A DNA stretch of 64,000 bases from a bacterium (GTDB lineage: Bacteria; DUMJ01), in assembly GCA_012839925.1 (NCBI GenBank), contig DUMJ01000003.1, forward strand, positions 1 to 64,000, read 5' to 3'. This document shows, one piece after another, positions 19,081 to 28,619 of this stretch. A model generated the notes under the pieces. The model saw only the letters and a program-made list of their open reading frames with translations. It was not told where the DNA came from and did no database searches. A program made the translations under genes and the position numbers. Within the stretch, counting starts at the first letter, position 1, and every line of letters begins with the position of its first letter.

Positions 19081-20376
19081 ATGAAGAAAAGATGGTTAAT
19101 ATTAGTTGTTATTTTTCTGGCAGTTGCTGCGGGGGCGTATGCCTTCATTTCCTCCAGAAACAAAGAAAATCCTCAGGGACCTCCAATTGAAACCTATACT
19201 GTAACGAGTGGCGATTTAATAGTCTCTGCCAGTGGGAGTGGAATCCTGGAGGCAAGAGAGACAGTTGATATAACAAGTGAAATAGGAGGAACGGTTACCT
19301 GGGTTGTGGAAGAGGGGTCAAAGGTTAAAAAGGGTGACCTTCTCTGTAAGATAGACCCTCATGATTATGAAGTTGCTCTCTCTCGAGCAGAACTCAGTTA
19401 TAAAAATGCTCTCTTAAAGCTGGACCAGACCAGGCTTAATCTGGAGGAGCAGAAGAAGCAATTACAGAAAAATCTTCAGGATGCTAAGATTAGCAGGGAT
19501 AATGCTTATATAGAGTACCAGAGGGCTAAGAGACAGCTGGATGATTCGGAGACCCTTTATAAGGCTAATGCTATCTCTCTCAGTGAACTTCAAACTGATA
19601 AAGATAGTTATAACAAAGCCCTGAATGCATACAACCAGGCAGTGGAAAATCTACGTTTGGTTGAATCTTCGCTATCTAATCAAATAGTACAGTTAGAGAA
19701 GGATATTTCTCTGGCTGAAATTTCTGTTGAGCAGGCAAAGATTGATCTGGATAATGCAAAGTTAAATTTAAGTAAAACAGTTATCACTGCTCCTATAGAT
19801 GGTATAGTTGCCAATGTTTCTGTTAAAAAGGGTGGACAAAATATAGCAAAAGAGACAAACCTTATGTCCATACTTAATACCAGTGTAATGAGGGTAAGTT
19901 TAGAGATAGACGAGGTTGATATACCTAAGGTATCGGTAGGTTTACCTGTAAGGGTAACCTGTGAGGCTTTTGGAGATAGAGAGTTTCAAGGTAAAGTGAG
20001 TTTAATTTCTCCCTCGGCAAGGATATCCAATAACATCGCTATTTTTGATGTCCGGGTTGATATTCCAAATTCTACTGGAGAACTCAGAGCTGGTATGACT
20101 GCTGAGGGGGAGATCATTCTGAAAGAAGACTATAATGTTCTTTTAGTCCCTATAAAGGCGGTAAGGAGAACAGAGGGTAAGGCTTATGTGAATGTTTTAA
20201 ACGATAAAGGGGAAATAGAGGTAAGGGAGGTAATATTGGGTGAAGATGATGGAGTAGATATTGTTGTGAAAAGTGGATTACAGGAGGGTGATAAGATAGT
20301 AACATCTGCCATTACCTCTAGCTCGGGAACTCCTGGTCCTACTCCTGGTGGTCCTGTTATTAGAATTGGCAGATAA
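19081..20376 (+). CDS. Periplasmic adaptor subunit (MacA/HlyD-like)
   Basis: N-terminal TM anchor, biotinyl-lipoyl-like repeats, coiled coil, APIDGIVANVSVKKGG. Confidence 0.92.
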   Translation: MKKRWLILVVIFLAVAAGAYAFISSRNKENPQGPPIETYTVTSGDLIVSASGSGILEARETVDITSEIGGTVTWVVEEGSKVKKGDLLCKIDPHDYEVALSRAELSYKNALLKLDQTRLNLEEQKKQLQKNLQDAKISRDNAYIEYQRAKRQLDDSETLYKANAISLSELQTDKDSYNKALNAYNQAVENLRLVESSLSNQIVQLEKDISLAEISVEQAKIDLDNAKLNLSKTVITAPIDGIVANVSVKKGGQNIAKETNLMSILNTSVMRVSLEIDEVDIPKVSVGLPVRVTCEAFGDREFQGKVSLISPSARISNNIAIFDVRVDIPNSTGELRAGMTAEGEIILKEDYNVLLVPIKAVRRTEGKAYVNVLNDKGEIEVREVILGEDDGVDIVVKSGLQEGDKIVTSAITSSSGTPGPTPGGPVIRIGR

Positions 20377-20389
20377 GGGGAGAATAAGT

Positions 20390-21613
20390 ATGCTCTTTTA
20401 TGAGATATTAAAGATGGCTTTTGATAGTTTTAGACTCAATAAACTCAGAACAGTCCTCACTGCCCTGGGTATAGTAATTGGGGTAGCGGCAGTTGTGGCT
20501 CTTATGGCACTGGGGGAAGGTACAAGGGCAAGTATAGAGGGACAGTTCTCTTCCCTTGGGGCTAATCTTCTTATAGTTAGACCGGGTGGCAGGGTAGGTG
20601 GACCAGGTCTTGTAAGGACAGGTCCAAGACCTTCTTTAAAATATGACGATTATGAATCCCTGCTGAAGGAATTGGATAGTGATAGTGTGTTGGCAGTGGT
20701 ACCTGAAAACTCCAGGGCTGTTCAGGTTAAGTATCTTGCGACGAATACAAATGTAATGTTGACCGGAACATCTCCAGATTATGTAATAATGAGAGATTGG
20801 AATGTTCAGGAGGGAAGCTTCTTTACTCAGAGAGAATATAACGCAAAAAAGAGGGTGGCGGTTATCGGTTCTCAATTAGCCGAAGAACTCTTTGGAAATG
20901 ACGATCCAGTAGGGAAGAAGATTAAGATTAATGGTATGAGTTTCCAGGTAATGGGGGTTATGGAACCTCAGGGACAGGCGGGTGGGTTTATGAATATGGA
21001 TGAGATAGTTCTTATACCGCTCACCACATACCAGCGTAAAATAGTAGGTGGAAGTAATGTGGAGACGATATACGTATCTGTTAGAGATGTAAATTTTATG
21101 GATAAGGTTCAGGCAGAGATAGAGGAGATTATACGAAAGAATCATAAGATTACCGATCCTTCGAAGGACGATTTTAGTGTTCAAAACCAGCTTGCATTTC
21201 TTAATGCGGTCTCTTCTGTAACTCAAACTATGACCATGTTCCTGGCAGGTATAGCTGCAATATCCCTCCTGGTTGGTGGTATAGGTATTATGAATATTAT
21301 GCTGGTAAACGTTACTGAAAGGATAAGGGAGATAGGTATACGGAAGGCTATAGGTGCAAAGGCAAGAGACATACTGTTACAATTTCTTATGGAATCGATG
21401 CTAGTTTCGATAGCGGGAGGAATCATAGGTATAATCCTTGGTATAGGATTGGGGGAGGTCATAGGAAAGTTAGGGAATATAGAAACACTTGTTACCCCTG
21501 CCCCAATAATTTTATCTTTTACTGTGTCTGCAGTTGTCGGTATATTCTTCGGTTACTATCCTGCCAGAAGAGCAGCCAGCTTGAATCCAATAGAAGCGTT
21601 AAGATATGAATAG
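20390..21613 (+). CDS. MacB-like ABC permease (FtsX family)
   Basis: Start ATG 20390 after SD aaggggag; LRTVLTALGIVIGVAAVVALMALGEG, GGIGIMNIMLVNVTERIREIGIRKAIGAKARDIL. Confidence 0.93.
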   Translation: MLFYEILKMAFDSFRLNKLRTVLTALGIVIGVAAVVALMALGEGTRASIEGQFSSLGANLLIVRPGGRVGGPGLVRTGPRPSLKYDDYESLLKELDSDSVLAVVPENSRAVQVKYLATNTNVMLTGTSPDYVIMRDWNVQEGSFFTQREYNAKKRVAVIGSQLAEELFGNDDPVGKKIKINGMSFQVMGVMEPQGQAGGFMNMDEIVLIPLTTYQRKIVGGSNVETIYVSVRDVNFMDKVQAEIEEIIRKNHKITDPSKDDFSVQNQLAFLNAVSSVTQTMTMFLAGIAAISLLVGGIGIMNIMLVNVTERIREIGIRKAIGAKARDILLQFLMESMLVSIAGGIIGIILGIGLGEVIGKLGNIETLVTPAPIILSFTVSAVVGIFFGYYPARRAASLNPIEALRYE

Positions 21614-21629
21614 TAGGAATAAGATAGTT

Positions 21630-22601
21630 TTATCTGTACAGCCAGCATTTGACCCAATGTCTCTCTTTTATCTCTAACTCTGGGGGCTTTTCTTTACATA
21701 TATCCATCACCCTGGCGCATCTTGGTGCGAATCTGCAACCGGGTGGTGGATTTACCAGGTCTGGTGGTTCCCCCGGAGGTACCTCTTTTATAATATTTCT
21801 ATTTTCAGGGTCAGGCTCAGGTATTGCGTTAAGCAGAGCATTTGTATATGGATGTAGAGGATCAGAGAGTAACTCCCGGGTAAGAGCCCTTTCCACTATC
21901 TCTCCTGCGTACATAATAAATATCCAGTGGGAGAACATTCTTACCGTAGCAAGGTCATGTGTTATATAGATAAGACTTGTATTATACTTCTCCTGCATAC
22001 CCCTTAAAAGTTCAAGTATCTCAACCCTTACCGATGCATCTAACATAGAGACAGGTTCGTCTGCAATTACCAGTTTTGGTCTCATTATTAGAGCCCTGGC
22101 TATGACTACTCTCTGCATCTGTCCACCACTTATCATATGGGGATACTTCGGGGCAAAGTCTTCTACAGGGGTTAACCTTACCTCTTCCATCGCCCTGTAT
22201 ATGATATCTCTTCTCTCCTCTTTAGTACCAATATTATTTATTATCAGGGGTTCTTCAAGGATTCGGTAGATATTAAAGTGAGGTGGAAGTGCACCAAATG
22301 GGTCCTGCTGTACCAGGGCAGTCTCCCTTCTATACCACTTCATATCACCAGATTCATTATTTGTTATGTCTTTTCCTTCAAATATAATCTTGCCCCCTGT
22401 TGGTTTATAAAGTCTCAATATGGTCTTTCCAAGGGTGGTCTTTCCGCTACCACTCTCTCCAACTAAAGATATTGACTCTCCCGGGTTGAAGGTAAAACTT
22501 ACCCCATCGACTGCTCTGACGTATACGGGTTTTGATAGTAATCCTCTCTTTATATCGAACCAGACCTTGAGGTCTTCCACTCTGAGCAATTCATTCTTCA
22601 T
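21630..22601 (-). CDS. ABC transporter ATP-binding protein (OppF-like), second Opp system
   Basis: GESGSGKTTLGKTILRL, ISGGQMQRVVIARAL, VNPPPGCRFAPRC. Confidence 0.92.
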   Translation of the reverse strand: MKNELLRVEDLKVWFDIKRGLLSKPVYVRAVDGVSFTFNPGESISLVGESGSGKTTLGKTILRLYKPTGGKIIFEGKDITNNESGDMKWYRRETALVQQDPFGALPPHFNIYRILEEPLIINNIGTKEERRDIIYRAMEEVRLTPVEDFAPKYPHMISGGQMQRVVIARALIMRPKLVIADEPVSMLDASVRVEILELLRGMQEKYNTSLIYITHDLATVRMFSHWIFIMYAGEIVERALTRELLSDPLHPYTNALLNAIPEPDPENRNIIKEVPPGEPPDLVNPPPGCRFAPRCARVMDICKEKPPELEIKERHWVKCWLYR

Positions 22602-23572
22602 ACTTTCTTATCCTCACTTAGATAACACCTGGCAAAGTGGTTCTCTGATATTTTGTAAAAGGGTGGTTCTTCAGTCTTACATATATCCATTACATACGGG
22701 CATCTCGGATGGAATTTACAACCGGAAGGAGGGTCTATCAGGCTTGGAGGAGAGCCAGGAATAGATTTTAACTTTTTCTCTCCCCTCAATGTGGGGACGC
22801 TATCAAGTAAGAGCCTCGTATATATATGAGATGGGTTACTGTAAAAATCTTCCACTGGGCTTAGTTCTACAATCTCCCCTGCATACATAACAGCCATCTT
22901 GTCTGCCAGTTCACTGGTAAGGGCTATATCATGAGTAATAAATATATAACTCAGGTTTAGCTCCTTCTTAAGCATCTTCAGCAGATTCATTATATTCTCC
23001 TGGGTGATGATATCCAGTGCTGATGTGGGCTCATCTAAAAGAATAATCTTTGGATTTGTGATAAGAGCCATAGCGATAATTACCCTCTGCTTCATCCCAC
23101 CAGAGAGTTCAAATGGATATCTTTCGGCGAAAGCCCCGGATATCCCCACCATACTGAGCACCTCTTTTGCTCTTCCGAATGCCGAGTTTCTATCTATATC
23201 ATAGTGGACGATGAGGGGTTCTGCCACTTGAAATACGACCTTGAGAACGGGATTTAAAGAGTTCATAGCCCCCTGGAAGACCATCGCCATTTCTTTCCAT
23301 CTTATCTCTTTTCTGAATGTCTCCTCATCCAGAGACAAAATATCCCTGTTATTTAACAGTATCTGTCCTTCCACATTTTTTATATTTCTCGGGAAGAGCC
23401 TGATGAGACCACGGGCTAAAGAGCTTTTACCACAACCTGATTCACCAACTACAGCCAGCGTCTCCCCTTTCTTTAAATCAAAATTAACTCTATTTACCGC
23501 CGCTACATCACCTTTTCTCGTTCTGTAAGAGAGACTGAAATCCTGGACTTTTAAAAGAAGGTTGTCATCCAT
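22598..23572 (-). CDS. ABC transporter ATP-binding protein (OppD-like), second Opp system
   Basis: GESGCGKSSLARGL, LSGGMKQRVIIAMAL, LLDEPTSALD. Confidence 0.92.
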   Translation of the reverse strand: MDDNLLLKVQDFSLSYRTRKGDVAAVNRVNFDLKKGETLAVVGESGCGKSSLARGLIRLFPRNIKNVEGQILLNNRDILSLDEETFRKEIRWKEMAMVFQGAMNSLNPVLKVVFQVAEPLIVHYDIDRNSAFGRAKEVLSMVGISGAFAERYPFELSGGMKQRVIIAMALITNPKIILLDEPTSALDIITQENIMNLLKMLKKELNLSYIFITHDIALTSELADKMAVMYAGEIVELSPVEDFYSNPSHIYTRLLLDSVPTLRGEKKLKSIPGSPPSLIDPPSGCKFHPRCPYVMDICKTEEPPFYKISENHFARCYLSEDKKV

Positions 23573-23576
23573 AGTC

Positions 23577-24971
23577 TTACAGCTCCTTCAGTTTTGGATT
23601 GACGATTCTATCAAGGATAAAGCCAAGCAGAGAGAACGAGACGGCGGTAAGAATCAGAAGGGAAGAGGGAATCAATACCCAGTAAAAATATCCCTTATAG
23701 AGTGCCCCATTGTTGAACGCTTCCTCTATAACCATGCCCCAGGTTGGCTGTGTAGGGTCCAGAACTCCAAAGAGAGCCAGTATAGCTTCCAGGAATACAT
23801 ATACCGGAACCGATGCGACAAGACCAGGGATAACTGGAGGCAATATCTTTGGAATTATATACAGAAATATTATCCTCCAGTTGCTTGCCCCATAGACCTG
23901 GGCTGCTTCTATATAGGGCAGGGTCTTCACCTGAAGGACTAGAGCCCTTGTTGTCTTTATTCCAAATCCGAACATACTTAATAATACAACCACAACGAGC
24001 AAGCTCCAGAGATTTAATTTATAGAAGAGTGAGATCATTATCATAATTGGCAAGAATGGGAGTACCATATATATCTCCGTAAATCTCTGAATCAGAGAGT
24101 CTACCCATCCTCCATACCATCCACTTATGGTTGCTATAATTAAATGCAAGAGGGTGATACTTAAAGAAGCTCCAAGACCAAATGATAAGTCGAGAGGTGC
24201 GCCCCAGAGGAGGGCTATATGGATTGGTCTTCTGAGATGGTCTGTTCCTGCTATCCCATATACCTTGCCATATACAACTGCATCTGCGGTGAGTTCATCA
24301 TTTACATCACCTAGTTCTACATCCAGTATAAGTGAGTAATTTCCCTTTAGAACATCAAGTTTACCGGAGTATTTTAGAAATAGTCCTCTTGTTACAGTTA
24401 CAGAGAAATCTATCCCTGAAGGTATTTTAGCCCTCACCTGACTGTCCAGTCTATTTTCAAGAGAAAAGTCATTGTTGAGATATAATACATCATCCTCAGA
24501 TCGTATAGTATGTTCCTTAAGGAGGATCTTATCTCCATCAGGTCTAACTAGGTATATTTTTACCAGTGGTGGATTCTTTTTGTATCTGGCATTGAAAAAT
24601 ATATTTAACTCTGTAGGAAAATCATCATAATCATAGAGAAAATCTTTTTTTAGCTCCGTTTTGAATATATTCCCCTCACCTGTAATATTACTCTTATCTA
24701 CATTGAATTTGAGCTCTATATTTCTCGGTTCTTTTTTCCCGGTAAAGATACTCCACCATACTGGAGGAGCATTCCTTGGATTCTTTAAGAATGCAGTGCT
24801 GCTATTCCAGAGAGCAATTGTCTCTTCATAGGGAAATCTTATCACTGTATATAGAATCATAACCCCGAAAAATATTAAAATAATCAGAGCTGCTACCCCT
24901 GACTTATAACTTAAAACCTCCTTTAATATACCTCTAAAACTATATTCAGAAATAATCTCCTGATTTTTCAT
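23577..24971 (-). CDS. ABC transporter permease (OppC-like) with a large insertion after TM1
   Basis: 464 aa; canonical GIAGTDHLRRP...EAAQVYGASNWRIIFLYIIPK but about 165 extra residues after TM1. Confidence 0.88.
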   Translation of the reverse strand: MKNQEIISEYSFRGILKEVLSYKSGVAALIILIFFGVMILYTVIRFPYEETIALWNSSTAFLKNPRNAPPVWWSIFTGKKEPRNIELKFNVDKSNITGEGNIFKTELKKDFLYDYDDFPTELNIFFNARYKKNPPLVKIYLVRPDGDKILLKEHTIRSEDDVLYLNNDFSLENRLDSQVRAKIPSGIDFSVTVTRGLFLKYSGKLDVLKGNYSLILDVELGDVNDELTADAVVYGKVYGIAGTDHLRRPIHIALLWGAPLDLSFGLGASLSITLLHLIIATISGWYGGWVDSLIQRFTEIYMVLPFLPIMIMISLFYKLNLWSLLVVVVLLSMFGFGIKTTRALVLQVKTLPYIEAAQVYGASNWRIIFLYIIPKILPPVIPGLVASVPVYVFLEAILALFGVLDPTQPTWGMVIEEAFNNGALYKGYFYWVLIPSSLLILTAVSFSLLGFILDRIVNPKLKEL

Positions 24972-26023
24972 CCCTGTATCCTCATTCTGGGGTCTATTAT
25001 AGCATAGATTATATCCAGCACCAGAACAGTGATAGCAAGCAGATATGCATATATAACGGTTACTCCTACTATCACCGGCGCATCAAAATAACTTATAGCC
25101 TGGGATACTACATGCCCCAATCCTGGCCAGTTAAAGACAGTCTCGGTAACTATAGCTCCTGTCCAGGAAGATATAACACTTAGAGCAAAACCTGTTATTA
25201 CTGGAGGTAATGCTGGTTTTAAAAGATATCGATACTCTATCTGTCTGGGAGTAAGTCCTTTAGCCTTGGCAACCTCCACATAATCTTCTGTGGAGTATAT
25301 GAGGAAGAATGTCCTCTGCTGGTATATTCCAAGGAATAATGATGCTATTATCCATGATGCCAGTGGTAAAACCATATGTTTCAGAATACTTAAAAAGTAT
25401 GGGATAGTTCCAGAAGGTGGGGGATAATCGACCAGCCCTCCTGGCGGTAGTATGTGTAGCCAGGAGTAGAAGATCATAATGAGGAAGATACCATAGAACC
25501 ATCCCGGGATTACAGATGTTGGAGACAGTGCAATTACCAGCTTATCCCAGAATGATCCGTATTTTCTTGACAGTCTTAATCCCAGAAACAGATGGAGGAA
25601 AAAATTTATCACCGTTGCAGTCGTAAAGAGTATAACGGTAACTGGAAGTCTCTCAAGTATTATATTTTTTACCAGAGCAGACCCACCATCACTTGTCATA
25701 TACATAGCCCTTCCGAGGTCTAATGTTATAGCACTCTTTAGGTGATAGACACTTCTGATAGGGAAGGGTTTATCTAAACCTCTTCTTTTCATTTCACTTT
25801 TAAATCTGCTCTCTATAAGCTCTTTCTGACGTTCCTCCGACAGGTTTCTGAAACTCGAGTCATCTTTATATCTCATAACTATATTAGTCATCAGCTCAGT
25901 TTCAACTATCCTGTCAACGTATCCACCAGCATTGGCTATAACGATGGTAAGATATACTGCAATAACTACAGTCAGGAATAGAGATATAACTCTCTTTAAT
26001 ACATATTTAAATATAGCTTTTAT
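24968..26023 (-). CDS. ABC transporter permease (OppB-like); full-length frame begins with ATA
   Basis: Track ORF starts at 25891, but the frame is open 44 codons upstream (IKAIFKYVLKRVISLFLTVVIAVYLTIVIANAGGYVDRIVETEL), restoring OppB TM1; SD aaggaggt 9 nt before ATA. Confidence 0.8.
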   Translation of the reverse strand: MKAIFKYVLKRVISLFLTVVIAVYLTIVIANAGGYVDRIVETELMTNIVMRYKDDSSFRNLSEERQKELIESRFKSEMKRRGLDKPFPIRSVYHLKSAITLDLGRAMYMTSDGGSALVKNIILERLPVTVILFTTATVINFFLHLFLGLRLSRKYGSFWDKLVIALSPTSVIPGWFYGIFLIMIFYSWLHILPPGGLVDYPPPSGTIPYFLSILKHMVLPLASWIIASLFLGIYQQRTFFLIYSTEDYVEVAKAKGLTPRQIEYRYLLKPALPPVITGFALSVISSWTGAIVTETVFNWPGLGHVVSQAISYFDAPVIVGVTVIYAYLLAITVLVLDIIYAIIDPRMRIQG

Positions 26024-26065
26024 TTATAATCGACCTCCTTCCTTTTTTGTTCTATTATATAAGAG

Positions 26066-26095
26066 ATAACCCAGGGAAACAATTCCCTGGGTTAT
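26066..26095 (-). terminator. Strong stem-loop between SBP and oppB-like genes
   Basis: ataacccaggga (26066-26077) / tccctgggttat (26084-26095). Confidence 0.6.
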
Positions 26096-26111
26096 ATATT
26101 GCACCAGCTAT

Positions 26112-28211
26112 TTACTTGAGGAACTTGGAGTTTCTGAGCAATGCGGTATGGGCTACCACATCTACCTTCTCCAGATAGTATGGACCGTTACTTACCCAGA
26201 AGTGTCCATATTTCTCGTAGAACTTCTTCATAGAAGAGAATCTCTCCTTTGCCACAGATGTATCAACATATTTTCCCACAAAGTTCTTAAATGGTACATA
26301 TCCTTCTTTTTCGCATCTTTCCACCACATCTTTAAGGATGGGGAGACTTGGTCCACCTATATAATTCATCCACTCTATATTCTTTTCCTCTGCCTTGGAT
26401 GCACTGAATGCTAGTTTACCCTCTTCCTCTGCTCTCAATCCTATGGCATATAGATGCCAGGGATAGTAAGCGGAAGAAGCAAAAGCTGTGGCGGTAAGTT
26501 CAGCATCAATCTCAGAGTAGTTTATATAGTATTCAATTACCAGGGGATTTGTTGTTCTTATCTTCCAGGCAACAAACTGGTCTCTCCAGGAGTTGAATGT
26601 ATCAACATAGGATTCGTCGTAAAGCTTACTATCTTTGCTTGCCCTCTCAAATCCAATTATCCAGTCTACGATAAAGTCGGCAGGACTCATCACTGAACCG
26701 TCATGATATTTATCTTTGCCTATGATATCTCCATAGTCCACCACTACTTTAGCATTTGCCTCTTTTATTCCTGCTGCACCTGCTGTTACCGCATCCTGCT
26801 TCTTTACATCCCAGGCATACCAGGCATCAGCTGGCACAGTAACTTTATCCACCTTGCTGAACTTGAGCCACTTGGTATCTGGCTTCTTAAATGTAGGGAC
26901 ATCCTTCTTAACTGTGAGTTCTGCTCCTTTTATATTAAGCAGGATGGGTAGTCCATCATATGGATGCCATATGTATGATCTTCCAAGTGTTGCCTCTATT
27001 ATCATATTGTCATATATCCAGTTAGAGCCAGCAATTGGATTCCAGGGGTCTATAATTACCTCTGAGCTTCCGACTCTCATCCTTCCACCAGTTTTATTCT
27101 CAAATCTCAATGTATATGGCCATATTCTGGCTGAATATCCACCGGCATAGTCAGATACAGCATCTACTCCCTTCCTTCTAACCCAGGCGGAGTTCTGGTC
27201 CACCAGGAATATCCTTACAGAGTCTTTCATAGCCAGGTGAAGAGCCTTGGTCATAAGAAGGTCTCTCTCCTTCATACTCTTGAAACTTCTCTGTGCTAAT
27301 TTATTCCCTATATCTCTAAATTCCTTTGTCGGATTATAAGCCTTCCACAATGGTGAGAACGACATAAGGGAATCAGGTAGATAGAAGTACTGGAAATTAT
27401 CAGAGGTATCTCTTGCAACAATAACAGTAACCCAGCCACCTGTATATATGTCCCATTCTCCTAAAGCAGGGTCTCCGCTCATCCATATAGGAGATGCCTC
27501 TCTTGATGTTTTATACATCCTTTCTACTGTGAATCCAAGTTTCTCCAGCTGCCCAGAGACATAGTCACCTATAGCTTTTCTTCTATCTTCGGACCTTATA
27601 AGAAACTTTACCGTAATAGGTTTCCCCTTATAATACCATTTTCCACCCTTCAGCTCTGCCCCCATCTTTTTGAGCTCGTCAGATATTGTCTTCTGCCCTC
27701 TAGAAAAACTGTATCTATAAGTTGTCTCTATGGTGGAGATTGTAGTTTTATATCTATCATACTCTGGGAACCCCTTACTTAAGGGAACAAACTTTGGGGT
27801 TGCCAGTCCACCCATAATCTCATCAACAATGTACTGTCTGTCTATAACCAGGTTCATAGCCTCTCTGATTTTTGGATTACTGAATGGGTTAAGCCTACCA
27901 TCTTTATACTCCGGTCCGACTGGATTAAATGTTAACTCGATGTAGAGACCAAAGGACGTAGAGTAGGCAAGCTGAGGGTTCTCTTTTACCCTCCTGAAGA
28001 GGACAGGGTCATCTACATCTTTAAAAAAGATATCCATATCCCCTTTAGACAACATATCTATTGCTTTAGCCATATCTTTTTCAGGGAAGAGTACTATCTC
28101 ATCCAGCCATCCATCTTTATTAACATTTATCGTCTGGGCATTGACCAGAATGGGAACAAGCATAAATACCACTACCAGCAGCCCAATTAACCCCTTCCAC
28201 CTTTTACACAT
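26112..28211 (-). CDS. ABC transporter substrate-binding protein, SBP_bac_5-like, apparently circularly permuted
   Basis: Signal peptide MCKRWKGLIGLLVVVFMLVPILVNA (SD ggaggtgtggaaag); C-lobe motifs precede N-lobe motifs. Confidence 0.85.
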   Translation of the reverse strand: MCKRWKGLIGLLVVVFMLVPILVNAQTINVNKDGWLDEIVLFPEKDMAKAIDMLSKGDMDIFFKDVDDPVLFRRVKENPQLAYSTSFGLYIELTFNPVGPEYKDGRLNPFSNPKIREAMNLVIDRQYIVDEIMGGLATPKFVPLSKGFPEYDRYKTTISTIETTYRYSFSRGQKTISDELKKMGAELKGGKWYYKGKPITVKFLIRSEDRRKAIGDYVSGQLEKLGFTVERMYKTSREASPIWMSGDPALGEWDIYTGGWVTVIVARDTSDNFQYFYLPDSLMSFSPLWKAYNPTKEFRDIGNKLAQRSFKSMKERDLLMTKALHLAMKDSVRIFLVDQNSAWVRRKGVDAVSDYAGGYSARIWPYTLRFENKTGGRMRVGSSEVIIDPWNPIAGSNWIYDNMIIEATLGRSYIWHPYDGLPILLNIKGAELTVKKDVPTFKKPDTKWLKFSKVDKVTVPADAWYAWDVKKQDAVTAGAAGIKEANAKVVVDYGDIIGKDKYHDGSVMSPADFIVDWIIGFERASKDSKLYDESYVDTFNSWRDQFVAWKIRTTNPLVIEYYINYSEIDAELTATAFASSAYYPWHLYAIGLRAEEEGKLAFSASKAEEKNIEWMNYIGGPSLPILKDVVERCEKEGYVPFKNFVGKYVDTSVAKERFSSMKKFYEKYGHFWVSNGPYYLEKVDVVAHTALLRNSKFLK

Positions 28212-28398
28212 CTTTCCACACCTCCAGTTTTTTGTTTTTGGATTAATACCAAGTATACTAAATTTTACTTTCATTTGTCAACGACTTTCCGAAGCTAAAG
28301 ATTCTTACTTCTCTCTAAAAAGTGGTAACGCATGATGGATAGGATTAGTCTCATATGTTTTTTCTTCCTCCCCATCTCGGGGAATCAACCTTTTTCTT

Positions 28399-28419
28399 CC
28401 TCCCCCATCTCGGGGGAGG
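28399..28419. repeat. Palindromic intergenic repeat (hairpin)
   Basis: cctccccc-atctc-gggggagg. Confidence 0.6.
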
Positions 28420-28461
28420 ATAGAGGTGGGGGTACTATCTTACTTTTCACCCTCACCCCTG

Positions 28462-28484
28462 CCCTCTCCCATCAAGGGAGAGGG
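28462..28484. repeat. Palindromic intergenic repeat (hairpin)
   Basis: ccctctccc-atcaa-gggagaggg, 9 bp perfect stem. Confidence 0.7.
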
Positions 28485-28618
28485 AGAAAGAAGAACTTCC
28501 GTCTAGGGAGAGGGAGAAAGAAGAACTTCCGTCTAGGGAGAGGGAGATAAGGGAAGTTCTTCTAGGGAGAGGGAGATAAGGGAAGTCCATCTAGGGAGAG
28601 GGAGATAAGGTTGGTTCG
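28472..28618. repeat. About 5 tandem copies of a 29-30 bp unit (tctagggagagggaga...)
   Basis: Units start near 28472, 28502, 28532, 28561 and 28590, each with ggagagggaga core. Confidence 0.85.
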
Positions 28619-28619
28619 C

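Noticed and set aside
21614-21629. Possible hidden element between the convergent macB-like and oppF-like genes
   Set aside because: Only 16 bp and no terminator or repeat; convergent genes simply abut.
23562-23942. 126-aa plus-strand ORF
   Set aside because: Antisense to oppC-like gene; shadow ORF.
28332-28618. Possible CRISPR array or coding ORF (72 aa) in the repeat block
   Set aside because: Units are directly adjacent with no unique spacers, and the ORF is a translation of low-complexity tandem repeats with no SD.
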